Source: Coprinopsis marcescibilis (lineage: Eukaryota; Basidiomycota; Agaricomycetes; Agaricales; Psathyrellaceae). Taken from it: DNA of 64,000 bases. Made by a program: the position numbers and the translations under genes. The stretch spans positions 128,904-192,903 of the forward strand of contig ML210171.1 of NCBI GenBank assembly GCA_004369085.1. The letters are read 5' to 3'. Below, piece after piece: positions 1-12,200 of this stretch (position 1 is its first letter; each line of letters starts with the position of its first letter). The notes below the pieces were generated by a model. That model saw only the letters and a list, made by a program, of their open reading frames with translations, was not told where the DNA came from and did no database searches.

Positions 1-1440
1 TTCCAGACCAGCGGAAAGGAATTCTCCGATACCACCCCATGGGTTATCATGTTCGGGCCTGATTTGACTTGCCCTGGAACCAAGGTATACACCTTTGCTC
101 GCTTTCTGTGTTCGTGAGAGTCTTTTTCTCTAACCCGCCATTTCTAGGTGCACTTCATTGTTCGCCACAAGAGCCCCAAGACTGGTGATGTTGAGGAGAA
201 GCACCTCAAGCCCGCTCCCCAGCCTGCTATTGAGAAGCAGACCAACCTCTACACCCTCATTGTCTAGTGCGTGGCGTCAATTTATCCACTTGTTACGCGA
301 TACTTACGGTCTGGACAGCCCCAATAACACCTACAACGTTCTAGTCAATGGCGAGAGCAGCAAGACCGGCAGCCTCCTTGAGGACTTTGAACCTCCCATC
401 AATCCACCCAAGGAAATCGATGACCCAGAAGACAGGAAGCCCGAAGATTGGGTTGATGAGGACAAGATCCCTGACCCAGACGCCACCAAGGTAAGCACGT
501 TTCAGAACACAGCGTAAACTCCGGTGCTGATATGCCTCGTAGCCTGACGACTGGGATGAAGATGCACCCTACGAGATCATCGACGAGGAGGCTGAGAAGC
601 CCAAGGGCTGGTTGGATGATGAGCCTTTGACCATCCCTGACCCTGACGCCACCAAGCCTGAAGAGTGGGATGATGAAGAAGACGGTGAATGGATCGCCCC
701 CACTATCCCCAACCCCAAGTGCAATGAAGTTGCTGGTTGCGGTGATTGGAAGAAGTACGTTGGTTATTTTGACTTATATGCGCCTATTCTGACCATCGAA
801 TCACAGGCCTTACAAGCCCAACCCTGAATATAAGGGCAAGTGGTCCGCTCCTCTCATCGCCAACCCCGCCTACAAGGGCGTCTGGTTGCCTCGAAGAATC
901 CCCAACCCTGCCTACTTCTTGGACGAAGCCCCCATCAAGTCTCTCCCCAAGATTGGCGGTGTCGGTATTGAACTCTGGACTATGACTGAGGACATCCTCT
1001 TCGACAACTTGTACATCGGTCACTCCGTCGAGGACGCCAAGAAGCTCGCCAAGGAGACGTTTGAGGTCAAGAAGCCTCTTGAGGTCGCTGCCGACAAGGC
1101 CCCCGCCACTCCTGAGGAAGAGGCTGAGAAGCCCATCTCCTTCAAGGAAGAGCCTATTGAATGGATCCGCTCCCATGTCCTCGACTTCATCGATGCTGCC
1201 AAAGCTGACCCTCTCGGTGCCTTCAAGGCTCAACCTGAGATCGGCGCTGCTATCATTGGTACTATTTTCACCCTCTTCGGCATGCTCGGCGCGCTCTTTG
1301 GTGTCGTCGGTGGCGCCTCGCAACCCGTTATCACCAAGTCGCCCAAGAAGACCGAGAAGAAGGAGGAGACCCCTGTTGCCCCCGCTGGCGATGCCAAGAA
1401 GGATGACGAGAAGGTTAAGAAGCGCAATGTCAAGTCATAA
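1..1440 (+). CDS. CNX1: Calnexin, 5'-truncated by the window edge
   Basis: ER membrane lectin chaperone that holds monoglucosylated glycoproteins during folding. Exons <1..84, 148..266, 319..490, 543..754 and 807..1440 join in phase and give the last 406 residues. Seen in order: the end of the legume-lectin-like luminal domain ([22 protein letters not shown]); the calcium-binding P-domain with repeated [16 protein letters not shown] units; the return of the lectin fold ([17 protein letters not shown]); one transmembrane segment ([21 protein letters not shown]); and a short Lys/Glu-rich cytosolic tail ending KKRNVKS. This order is specific to calnexin rather than soluble calreticulin, which ends in an HDEL-type signal. 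The start codon and signal peptide lie left of the window. Confidence 0.95.
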
Positions 1441-1861
1441 ATTAAGTTTTATGTCTGCGGTTGCTGCGTCTCGATGGGAGAGGGTCGGTCGTTGTGGGAA
1501 GTAGGAGGAGTATCATTATTGCATTTCAATACCGTCCAAATGATTTCTGGCTTCTGCTGTGTCCATCGTTTGCCACTGTCCACATGTTGTCCACACGTCT
1601 AGGTTACTTTCATTTACATTGGACACGTCTTGTACTCCTAGAGTGGGGGAGTGTGTAGCGTTGTTTTTTTATAATTAAAAGCTCAGAGCGATATTTCCAC
1701 TCAACTGCACAAACCTTTAAGCGCCTGGAAGGAGAAAGATGAGCGAGGTTTGAATAAGTTCGGAGGCTGTTGACAAACAACAACTGCCGGAGCTCGGAAT
1801 CGAACTTTTGTGTTTGAACCACTGTGACCGCCTCTGACTCGCCGCTGCTCGTCGTACCTGC
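1441..1861. other. Intergenic, calnexin 3' end to DUS2 start
   Basis: About 420 bp between two genes on the same strand. It should hold the calnexin 3' UTR and DUS2 promoter. I see no conserved gene, repeat or clear TATA box. Confidence 0.5.
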
Positions 1862-3381
1862 ATGAGCATCGTCCGATCTATCAAGGATTTACTGAATATA
1901 CCCAAAATGTCGCAGCGTTCGCGTTCAGTTACGCCTGACCCTCGCAGTCCGAAGAGACAGAAACTTGGACACCTTACCAAGGAAGACTTTAAAAATGGCA
2001 TTTTTCTGGCGCCAATGGTACGCTCTGGAGCTTGTGAGTGGATATATGCAATTTAATCTGCGTCCAAAAGCTAAGGGTGCTCAACGACAGTGCCTACACG
2101 GCTGTTCGCACTCAAACACGGTGCTACGTTGGTCTGGGGCCCCGAAATCATCGATAAAGCAATCTTGCACTCGAAGCGGGAGGTGGATCGTGCGTATCTA
2201 ATTCTTTGTCAATTCTTTCGCGACGTAATGCTAAATACGAGCGCATTACAGCTGTGACAGGCGTGGTATCCTACAATGGCGTCTCCAGAGCAATCTTTAC
2301 AACACACCCAGTCGAAAAACCCTACTTCATCTACCAAATGGGCTCGTCAGATCCAGAAATTGCAGTACAAGCAGCCAAACAAGTTATGCACGACGTATCT
2401 GGTATCGATCTCAACTGCGGGTGCCCGAAGCCGTTCTCGACGCATTCAGGGATGGGAGCAGCCTTGCTCACAAACCCAGATTTGCTGTGCTCCATCCTCA
2501 CTGCTCTGCGGGCAGCTATGCCACCAGAAATCACTGTAACGGCCAAAATACGTCTTTTGCCTAGCCAGGAGGACACGCTAAAGCTGGTGGAGAGGATTGT
2601 GAATACAGGAATCAGCGCGCTGACGGTCCATTGTCGAACACGGAACATGCGCGAGAAGGATCGGGCCGTTATTGAGAGGTTGCGGGAGATTGTGGAATTT
2701 GTGGAGGGGATGGGCAAGGGCATTGCGGTTATCGAGAATGGTGACTGTGATGGCTGGGAGGATGCGAAGCGGGTGAGGCGAGTGACTGGTGCCAGCTCGG
2801 TTATGATTGCGAGAGGGGCAGAGTCGAACCCTTCGTGTTTCTCTGCGACGCCTCTCATTGACATTGAGAAGACGCTAATGCCATCTTATATTCGCCTGGT
2901 GAGTGCTACATTAGACATTTCCGTACTTAGTCCTGAAGCCTTCCAGTGCAAATACTTTGACCACCACCTGGGCCTCGCCAAGTTTTGCGCAGCGCAATTC
3001 AAGTCTCAGCGGAAAGAGGTAACGAAAGCCCAGTCAACCATAATCCGCAATACTCTGGGACAGGCCAAAACGTACGATGACATGATAGACTTTGTCAAGA
3101 CTTGGACAGGCGAAGACGAGATGAAGGAGATCGTCAAGGCCATCGAGATCAACTGCCCGCGAGAACACCGAATGCTACCTTCCTCGTTCGTATCTGAGGA
3201 GGTCAATTCGGACTTTACCACACCTCCGGGAACTCAGAACCCAGAGCCCCCTACGTCAAGAGCCCCACTCCTACCCAACGACTTCATAAACGACACACCC
3301 GCATTCCTACCTTCCGCGGCACTAACTCCAACTCCAGAAGGAATAACGGCAGCACCTTCAATAATCTCACTTAGATCTTAG
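1862..3381 (+). CDS. DUS2: tRNA-dihydrouridine synthase 2
   Basis: FMN/NADPH enzyme that reduces uridine to dihydrouridine at position 20 of the tRNA D-loop. Exons 1862..2033, 2091..2189, 2252..2898 and 2947..3381 give 450 aa. Seen: the FMN-site opening FLAPMVRSGALPTRL, the LVWGPEIIDKAI strand, VTGVVSYNG, the catalytic-loop motif DLNCGCPKPFS (active-site Cys about residue 148), a LTVHCRTR segment and VMIARGAESNPSCF. The C-terminal 70 residues are Pro/Thr-rich and probably disordered. The 2252 acceptor was chosen because it restores REVDPVTGVVSYNG. The last intron (2899..2946) is 48 nt with no in-frame stop. An in-frame ATG at 1907 (MSQRSRS) is an alternative start. The gene is convergent with the carboxylase, with stops 19 bp apart. 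Confidence 0.92.
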
Positions 3382-3400
3382 CAGTACTTTACATCCTAAT

Positions 3401-6400
3401 TTACTTATCCGATGCGACTTCAGCGTCAGACTCGATATCCACCAACTCACGACCCTCTTCCACCATATCCCCATTCTTGCATCCAACCGACTTGACTACA
3501 CCGCTAGTATCGGCTCGCAGAACTGTTTCTGTCTTCATGCTCTCCAAAACTACGACTGCTTGGCCCTTCTCGACGCGGTCGCCGGGCTTTACGCGTACTT
3601 CCACAACCAAGCTGGGCATGGGTGCGCGCAAGCCGCCCTTGTGCGCGTTGAGAACGTCACTTCCGAGGGACTGGAGCCATTTCGGCGAAGGGAGCACCAA
3701 CGAAACCTTGTGTCCGTCGCTGAAAAGGTGCAACCTTTCCATACTGTTGTGGGACTGCGACGCTGGAAGTGTGGGTGGCGGAGGCTGGGATACAATGGTC
3801 AGCCTCTCAAACTGTCCTCCAATCTGACTGGAAAGGGTCGTCGAATCGAGTAGTTGCGCAGGTATAGACGAGAATTCGTGCTTGCCCGCTGGTGTGTTTA
3901 CGATAACGTCGAATTTGAGTCCCTCTGTTGGTAGGATGTCGACTGTAATTGTGGTACTGTCTGCGTCGTCGGTTTGGAGTGTGATTGTGCGTCGGTACCT
4001 GTCTCCACCGAATCGTCTAGACGCCAGAGTACTCCATGGTGTTGGGGCTTGGCTTTTGCTCTGAAGGCCTTCTACATCCCGCAATGCGACGAAAAGTGCG
4101 GCCTGTGCAAGAATCTCTGGCTTTGGTTGTTGGAGCGGAGGGAGGAGTTCGTCAAAATGTTTCTGCATGTTCCATGTGAGTCTCGATGTGTTGACGTTGA
4201 ATTAGATCTCGAAACTTACGGGAATAAATCCGGTCTCCACTTGTGCGTCTATAAAAGCGGAGTTTCCAGCCAATGTCCTGAGGAACTCGACGTTAGTCGA
4301 CACGCCAACGACGTGGTAGTCATCGAGTGCCTTTCTAAGCATCCTCAATGCCTCGGTTCTATCTCGTCCATGTACAACGATCTTTGCGATCATGGGGTCG
4401 TAAAACACCCCGATCTGAGCTCCCTGTTCAAATCCTTGTTCGATGCGGAGCGAAGGCTGGAGCGACGAATCTATCGAAGGTTCGATAGCTAATGACGAAC
4501 CGCCGTCGTCGGTCCTTGAAAACGTTGGTGCGAATATGTGCGTAGGAGTTGGAGTTGAGAGATACAACAGGTTACCAGAATCTGGAAGGAAGTTGTTTCG
4601 TGGGTTCTCGGCGTATATGCGCGCCTCGAACGCGTGTCCGACGAGGGGAATAGCGGATTGTTTAAGCGGCATAACATTTCCCGCTGCCACCTGTGAATTT
4701 GCCAGAGGTTTAGAGTTGGATTTATTGATGGCGAGGTGTAATGCTTACTTCGAGTTGCCACTCGACAAGGTCGAGACCTGTTATCATCTCAGTCACAGGA
4801 TGTTCCACTTGCAAACGAGTGTTCCTACAATAGGATGTCAATTGTTGATCCCTCTGTATGTGACCAACGCTTACATTTCCATGAAGTAGAATCTTTGGGT
4901 ATCGTTGTCGAATATGAACTCCACTGTTCCGGCACCGACATACTTGACGGCTCGGGCAGTAGCTATGGCCTTCTCGCTAAGGTCTGCTCGCAGTTCAGGC
5001 GAAAGGCCAGGTGCAGGTGCCTAGAGGATCGAATAGTTAAGCTTTAGATCCGAACTTTAGTAATGGTTCGAAGGCCTGACCTCTTCGATGATCTTCTGGT
5101 TTCTCCGTTGAACAGAACAATCTCGCTCCCAGAGACTGACAACATTCCCATGAGTGTCTGCGAACACCTGCACTTCGACGTGTCGGGGGTGTTGTATGTA
5201 TTTCTCGACAAGGACCGTGTCGTTGCCAAACGATTTGAGAGACTCTCGTTTGGCCGAAAGTAGGCCTTCTTCAAACGCTTCCCTCGTTGGCTCAATGACA
5301 GTCTTCATTCCTTTGCCGCCGCCACCATGGATAGCTTTAATGAGTACAGGGAAGCCTGATGGAATGGTTAGAGACGCGTGGCGCTACATATAGTAGGATG
5401 CTTGCCTATCTTCTGGGATTCTTCGAATAAATAATCGAGCTCTTGTCTATCTCCGTGATAGCCTGGTACAACGGGAACCCCAGCGCCTGGAACAAAGGTT
5501 ACAACGCATACATTTTCGAGGAATAATTTGACGTACTGGACATTATATTCTTCGATTCACTGGATGCTCGTAGTCAATATCAATGAATTTTCGAGGCAGT
5601 GCGTGAACTCACCTCTTGGATCCCATGCTAATAATCGCGCTTTCGGGAGGGCCAATAAACACAATGCCCTCTTCTGCTAACCGCTTGGCAAAGGTTGCAT
5701 TCTCACTAAGGAAACCATAGCTGCGAAGAATTTCGTTTAAGCAACGTGTTCATAATCATTTATTGTAAAGCAAATACCCCGGATGGACGGCCTAAAGTCG
5801 AGAGTCAGTGAACATGTGGGTCAAATTCAAGAGGTTCGTACCTGTGCACCACTCTGACGGCAAACTTCTATAATCTTGTCCATCCTTAGCTATGGCGAAG
5901 ATCAGTCAGGGGCCTCTACTTCAAGGGGCAGTGTCTTGACTAACATAGCTCTCTGCTGACGGTGCTGGGCCGATGTTGTATGCTTCATCTGCCTAGAAAT
6001 TCCCGTAAGTATACTTGACGCGTCTTATATTATACTTTGACGAAGACGGACCATCTTCACATGCAGAGAGTTCTTATCTACGTCGCTGTAGACAGCGACT
6101 GTCTTGATACCCAACTTTCTAGCCGTTCGGATCACCCGACACGCGATTTCTCCTCTGTAAACCAACATTAGCATGGCCAAGCAGGCAGGATGAGAGGATG
6201 TGGCACCTATTAGCTATCAATATCTTGTCAAAATGGGGTCGTCGAGGGACTTCTGTGGAACCTATCAAGTAGGAATTGCTCAACCAGGTGAGCCCCTGTG
6301 ATGCATTTGGCAATATAAGAACGCACCAGAGCTCTCAGTAGCATAGCTTCTCGCACCAGAACAGTGCAGGACACTTCCTCCTACTCTGGCCTGCATCGGC

Positions 6401-6546
6401 ACCACCCGCGTTCTCCTAGCAGTGGAAATCGACCTCGCAGCTGGGCGCGACGAAGCAGCGAATACTCGAGCGCCATTAACACTAAAACGGCCTTTCAAAG
6501 CACCGGTCAGATGCTTCCCGCCGGTAAGGCTCTGGTTAGACAACAT
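3401..6546 (-). CDS. MCCA: Methylcrotonoyl-CoA carboxylase alpha (biotin) subunit, mitochondrial
   Basis: Biotin-carboxylating subunit of the leucine-breakdown enzyme 3-methylcrotonyl-CoA carboxylase. Fourteen exons on the minus strand: 6546..6327, 6261..6207, 6154..6052, 5992..5945, 5889..5842, 5791..5778, 5720..5613, 5559..5537, 5486..5406, 5355..5081, 5020..4875, 4824..4749, 4690..4220 and 4162..3401, giving 809 aa. Seen: an Arg/Ser-rich mitochondrial presequence; the biotin carboxylase domain ([31 protein letters not shown]-grasp [21 protein letters not shown]); and a C-terminal biotinyl domain ([12 protein letters not shown]). The biotin site reads LESMKTE rather than the usual AMKM. The intron after 5406 begins GC, not GT. 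The longer inter-domain region favours MCC over a bacterial-type acetyl-CoA carboxylase. The beta subunit is not in the window. Confidence 0.93.
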
Positions 6547-7424
6547 GGTGGTAGGAGGAAGGATTTCAAGAGTAGGGTTACCGTGTCAAACGGGGGCCAG
6601 AGGGAGTAGCATATGCTCGCCGTCCGGAGCTTGCAAGAGCAAGAGACGAGTTCCGGTCACGTGGTCGTAAGTAATGATGTCACAAAGCGGGCCGGCTAGT
6701 AAGCTTGGCGTTCTAAGAATAAACTGGGAAAGCTGGAGAAAATAGGGGCTTTTCTGAAAATCTGGGGTTAAGTGCCCCGGTATTAGCCATCGGATGATGA
6801 AAGACGGTCGTATCATTTTGCTTGCAGTTTAGAAAGACAAAGATTGGGACTTATTAGAACTGAGGTAGATAGGTCGCTTGACTCTTTACCATCCCGTTAA
6901 TGGAGCGTAATGCCTCAGTTTTCTGTGAGGAGGAAATGTTTCTACCTGAGAAAAATCCATTGATTTGACTGCTCAGTCATTCATTTCCAGAGGCATGGCA
7001 ACACAAGGGAGGGAATACACTTGTTGAAGATGGAATCAAGGGACCAACGGTATGACTCGGAATAGAATCTCTTGACAATCACCGCTGCTCGCTTTGGAGA
7101 TTGTGAGCCATTTGTCATAAAGGACCTCCCTTGGAAACCTCCAAAAAGTCTTGAAAGCAATTCCGCACGTCAAAGTGAACATCTACATTGCCGACTTTCC
7201 TGCTCTGAAAGAGGTTTAGTATTACACTGCGGTGGGTTTCATGTTATGAATCGATGAACAACAATCGTAAGGGTTCTAGCTCTTCAACGGACCTCAAGCC
7301 TGCCAGGACTTGTGTAGGAGTGGCCTCTCCTCCAGATAGAATGCACGGCAGAAGTGGCAGATCTAGAGTAGGTTCATCAATTACATGACTATGTACTTGA
7401 ACATGTAGCTTTTCTTAATATAGG
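6547..7424. other. Intergenic, MCCA upstream region
   Basis: About 880 bp between the MCCA start and the 3' end of the dehydrogenase gene. Only short unsupported ORFs are present. I see no RNA gene or repeat. The part next to 6546 should hold the MCCA promoter. Confidence 0.45.
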
Positions 7425-8820
7425 CTAGTTAAAGGACATTTCGGCCTTAGGATTCTTCTATTTCCACCAATGCTGCGTCCTGACGAAGATTGAGCAACTC
7501 CATACGTCATAAACGAAATCACGCACCTCTGATCTGTCCAGTGGGCCCAAGCCTGCCGATGCACGTGTGCCAGTAATAATTGCACTCCAATCCAATGTAT
7601 CGACCTTTGCCTTTCCCTCATTTTTCTGCCTTAAGAAATGAGCGCGAGCTGTGAGGAGATTCTGATGTGCAACGTCAATTGTTGGCATTGGACAATTGTA
7701 CATTGTGGTGAGACGGCGGATGTGTCTGCAAAATTATACACGTTCAGATGCCAATTTTCATGAGCAGAATAAACGACGAACTGGGCATCCTTGATTCCGC
7801 CATCTATGGAAAATCCAGTAGAACCGTCAAACTTTTCGTGAGCCATGCGGTCTGCATATGCCATCATCCTGGGTCGGATGAGTGACGTTTGTCCGTGCTT
7901 CGCATCGAGACTACTCACGATGGTACCGGAAAGAAATCTTTCAAATAACATTGAGCTTCGCTGCGTGACACAAACACATGCATGCATACCTTTGACCAAG
8001 TCCAAGACGCGCTGGGAACCGATTCCAGACTTTCCCGCGAATGTGAGAGCTTCGGCCATGACTTCGTTCATCCCAAGGATCATGGAGTTCGCCACAAGCT
8101 TATAGGTCAGTGCCTTCTCGAGATCTCCTCCCAGATCCAAAACCTTCCGGCCAACAGAAGGCACCATGAGATACGCGACAATTTGCTTGGAACGGTATGC
8201 TCCACTCATTATCAAGATGAGTTCGGATTTGTGAGCAGCAGCCGGCGCTCCTAGGACTGGGCAGGTTATCAAATGCGTGCGAGGGAAGACTGAAATCATC
8301 TTGTCCAGGTCTCCAGCGAGACGGGGGTATATCTAGATGGTTGTAAGATGGGTTAACCTCCTGTCATGAGTTATATTGCATACGGTGCTTGTCTCGACGA
8401 ATGTTTTGTGTCGATTGTGAGGATGGTTCTACATTTGTTTGGTGAACTTCAATCGAATGCTGCATAGCATGAATTCATCCATACCTTCAGAACTTCGCAG
8501 AATTGGCTGTAGATCACCCGCACTACGTCGTCGTTTGCTAAATTGACGACAATGACGTCGCACTTGGTCACAATTTCTTCAATGGTAGCTGCAATTACAG
8601 CCTTTTCTTTGCCGATTTCAGCAACCAGAGTTTCCGCTTTTGATGCTGTCCTATTCCATATCGTCACAGGAGGAAAGTTGGGTATGTTCTTGGGGCCGTT
8701 CGTAGCCAAATTCTTTGCCATGGCGAAGCCGATGTTGCCCAAGCCAACGAATCCGACATGGAGATTCTGAAAGTCGACAGAAGGTGGCTTGGGGAAGGGC
8801 AAATTGGATGCGTTCGACAT
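7425..8820 (-). CDS. 3-hydroxyisobutyrate / 6-phosphogluconate dehydrogenase-like oxidoreductase
   Basis: NAD(P)-dependent beta-hydroxyacid dehydrogenase family enzyme; the exact substrate is not readable from sequence. Exons 8820..8485, 8428..8384, 8332..7990, 7937..7919, 7868..7782, 7725..7527 and 7457..7425 give 353 aa. Seen: N-terminal Rossmann motif VGFVGLGNIGFAMAKNL; TIWNRTASKAETLV after beta-2; the substrate-side CPVLGAPAAA; the catalytic-helix region LEKALTYKLVANSMILGMNEVMAEAL with the expected Lys; and the helical C-terminal domain (FSIDGGIKDAQHIRRL, PTIDVAHQNLLTARA). The last small exon is my preferred end. Reading through its intron would give an alternative tail stopping near 7458. 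Valine catabolism would fit beside the leucine-catabolic MCCA gene, but fungal paralogues with other substrates are common. Confidence 0.85.
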
Positions 8821-9252
8821 AATAGAGGGATATAGTTCCTATACAGATGGAGTCTTCAGGAGTTCCACAGGCATTTATACCTGGCCTGTGGGCCAGACTG
8901 CTCCAATTGAGACACGTTCTATGAACAGACCCATGACGTTACGCCGGTGTCTGTCTGGAATATGATCCACACAAAGAGCGAGCTTCATATCTAGAATCCT
9001 GAGGATATCCAGCAGCTGGAGAATTCGAATGAGCATATGCGGGTTGAACCGCGACAATGCTACGCCGCCGCAGAGCAAGTGGATTGCCCCTATCCGGATA
9101 AATGATCACGTGAACGGTTTCTATTTCGCGCTGCCTTACTGCGAATTGGCATGGCTGCAAGCTGGTTTGCATGTTAACACTTGGCTCCTTCAGGCCTCAG
9201 TACGCCTGCTGAGCTTCTACCACAATACTCGTTCTCAACACTATAGTCAACG
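8821..9252. promoter_or_regulatory. Shared divergent upstream region
   Basis: About 430 bp separates the divergent starts of the dehydrogenase (minus) and the kinase (plus), so both promoters must lie here. I recognise no specific site. Confidence 0.4.
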
Positions 9253-12200
9253 ATGGCTAGCCAGCAGGCATATCAGGCATATGCCCAGCAAAAGGGGACA
9301 CTTGCCCCCGGACAGACCATCGCGGTGAACAAGTACACCGTCCAAGTCGAGCGATATTTATCCCAAGGTATTCGCACATCTCTCGGACGCAGCCCAGGGC
9401 GTTGACAGAAATTATTAGGTGGCTTCGCCCACGTCTATCTCGTACGAACACCGACGCCGGTCTACAACACGACACATCATGTCCTCAAGCGTATTGCTGT
9501 CGCCAACGAATCTATGCTCAGTGAAGTCAAGAAGGAGGTGGATATCATGGTATGTGTCGTGTGCGCTTATCTTTCCATGTTCACGTCTCACCTCATGTCC
9601 AGAGAGTGTTGAAAGGTCACCCAACTATTGTCCACCTCATCGATGCATCATGGCATCGTCTGCCAAATGGGACTTACGAGGTTTTCATCTTAATGGAATA
9701 TTGCCCTGGTAAGATCCTAGCTCTCTTTGCTTACTATAGCTTACTCTTGTTGCAGGTGGGGGTATCATCGATATGATGAATCGACGACTGCGAGAGCGAC
9801 TCACAGAGGCCGAGATTCTTCAAATATTCGTCGATGTCTGCGAAGGTGTCGCATTTATGCACAATTCAAGACCGCCGTTACTGCATCGGGATCTCAAAGT
9901 AGAGAACATCCTGCAATCCTCTTCTACCTCGTACAAACTCTGTGACTTTGGATCCGCTACGACTGTACAACGGCCACCAGCGAATACGCAAGAAATCAGG
10001 GCATTGGAGTATGATCTGGGACGACACACGACCATCCAGTATCGAGCACCGGAAATGATTGATCTTTACTCGAAGAGGCCAATCGACGAAAAGAGCGATA
10101 TCTGGGCACTGGGAGTACTCCTGTACAAGCTGTGTTATTACACGACACCTTTCGAAGAGCATGGGTCCCTCGCAATCCTCAACGTCCAATACCGAATTCC
10201 GCCGTACCCCGTCTACTCCAGTCAAATGAACATGCTCATAGGTACGTACTGTCTATTCCACACAGGATCCCACTAATTGATGTTCATGCAGGCTCCATGC
10301 TTCGCGAACATGGCACACAACGCCCCACAGTTTTCGAGTTACTCAAACACGTGCATCATTTACGAGGAACTAAGTCACAGTTCAATTACGACGTCCCTGT
10401 TCCTCAACCCCTCATTCCGAAGCACCGTCACCAGCAAGTTGTACCAAAGCCAACGCCGTCTCCAAAGCCGCCAAGCCAAGGGACCGACCACCATTCGCAT
10501 CGCCCGATCGGAGGCCACCCCAATGGACTCCGTTCCGCACCTGCACTATCCAGCTCTCCGCCAAGGAACCAGGGAGTACAAGCGAGGGAGAAGGTTTTGG
10601 AGGCCATCGCGCCAATGAGGCGGGGTAGGCCTAACAACCACTCACGGGAGGATTCAACGTCCAGACAACCCAGTCCGCACAAGGCATTGGCACCGAAACA
10701 CACGCCATCCATCCCACCGTCAAGCACATCCTCCAAGGATTCCGGTTGGGTTGACAAGGAGGACGCGAACTGGAAGAACATGACCGCCCAAGCGGAAGCC
10801 CGGGAAAGAGCAAATGCGATGTTCGATACGGCATGGAAGGTGGCTAATCCAGCTCAGCCGGGCAAAGACACAGATTCCAAGCAGGCGCCGGCGGGTTTCG
10901 ACAACGACTTTTCGGAGAGGTTGTGGAAAGCTTCGAATCCCAATTCAAGGATACCTACGCCTTCAACAAAAGGCAGTCCCGCTGCATCAACACACACTCC
11001 TTCAATGATCAGTTCAGCATTCAAGCCACATTCACATACCGGTAGCGAGGCATTGCGGAGTGGTCGCGACAAGGATGCATTTGAAGGACTTGGGTTGATG
11101 TCGTCGATTGGTAAACCCGCGCCCACTCTAGCGGAAGCAAGGAAACTTCGAACAGGTTTAGCTATCATGAGCACGCAGCCGTACAACAAACCCGACGCCG
11201 GGTTGAAGCCCGTGAACGGTGTCTCAAATAGACCAACACCCTCCCCACGTCCATCACTGTTGTCCCCGTCGAACCCGCCGATTCAGTCTGTTTCTAGATC
11301 TGCAACACCGAATCCTGATGGATGGCGGGGATCCCCTTCGTCAACGACCGTGTCGCCCAACTCTGCTACAAAGAAGGATGGCATGCCGATTGAATCCCGG
11401 TTTCCGTCGTTAGAGGAGCTGGACGCTCAATTCTCCGCGACATCACTGTACCCTTCCTCTTTTCAAGCACAGATAGCCGAATCGCGAACTACAAGCAAAC
11501 AGGCTCCGGCCACTTCGGCTTCGACTAATGCGCCATCACTAGCTCCTCGGATAGGATCGCATTCCAGCAAAGAGGACCTCAACAACCGCCCATCTCGGTT
11601 CAACAACCTCCCGTCCGCTCCGGCTACTTTTGAGACACTGGAAAGAAATCTTGAAGTACAATCGGTCAAGAGCGACTGGAAGTCCTCGACGGGTAGACGA
11701 GATGGTGAAAGTCGGAAGGACCCTGCGAACTCGCAAGGTGGTTCTGCGACAATGAGATATGCGGTAGAGGAAATGAACTCCACACAGTCATCCTCACGGT
11801 CTTTGCCTCCAGTGCAAAAGTACTCGTCGGAGGACAGACCGAGCTACTCTCCGTCGCCTGCTCTACCGAAATACTCGCGATCGCCTCAGCCAGATTGGCT
11901 TACTGGAGACGGGGAGCCACAGCTGAACGATATAGAGAAGACGGCGACGGGGCCTGTTGTGCGGGAAGGTGCGGCGAAGAGGGCTTCTGTGATCGTGCAG
12001 AGCGACTTCAAGTTGCAGCGCCCCGTGTCGGCGCAGTATGACACCACGCCTGTGATGCAACCCGCAACCTCGCTCCCGCCAGAAGAGGAATCACCCACGG
12101 TTTCACGTTTCACCAAGGCGTTCCCGCCGATTGACACGCAAACTGCGAACCAGGTCCACCGGAACGAGCCTCTGACGGATAATTGGAGTCCCATTGTCGC

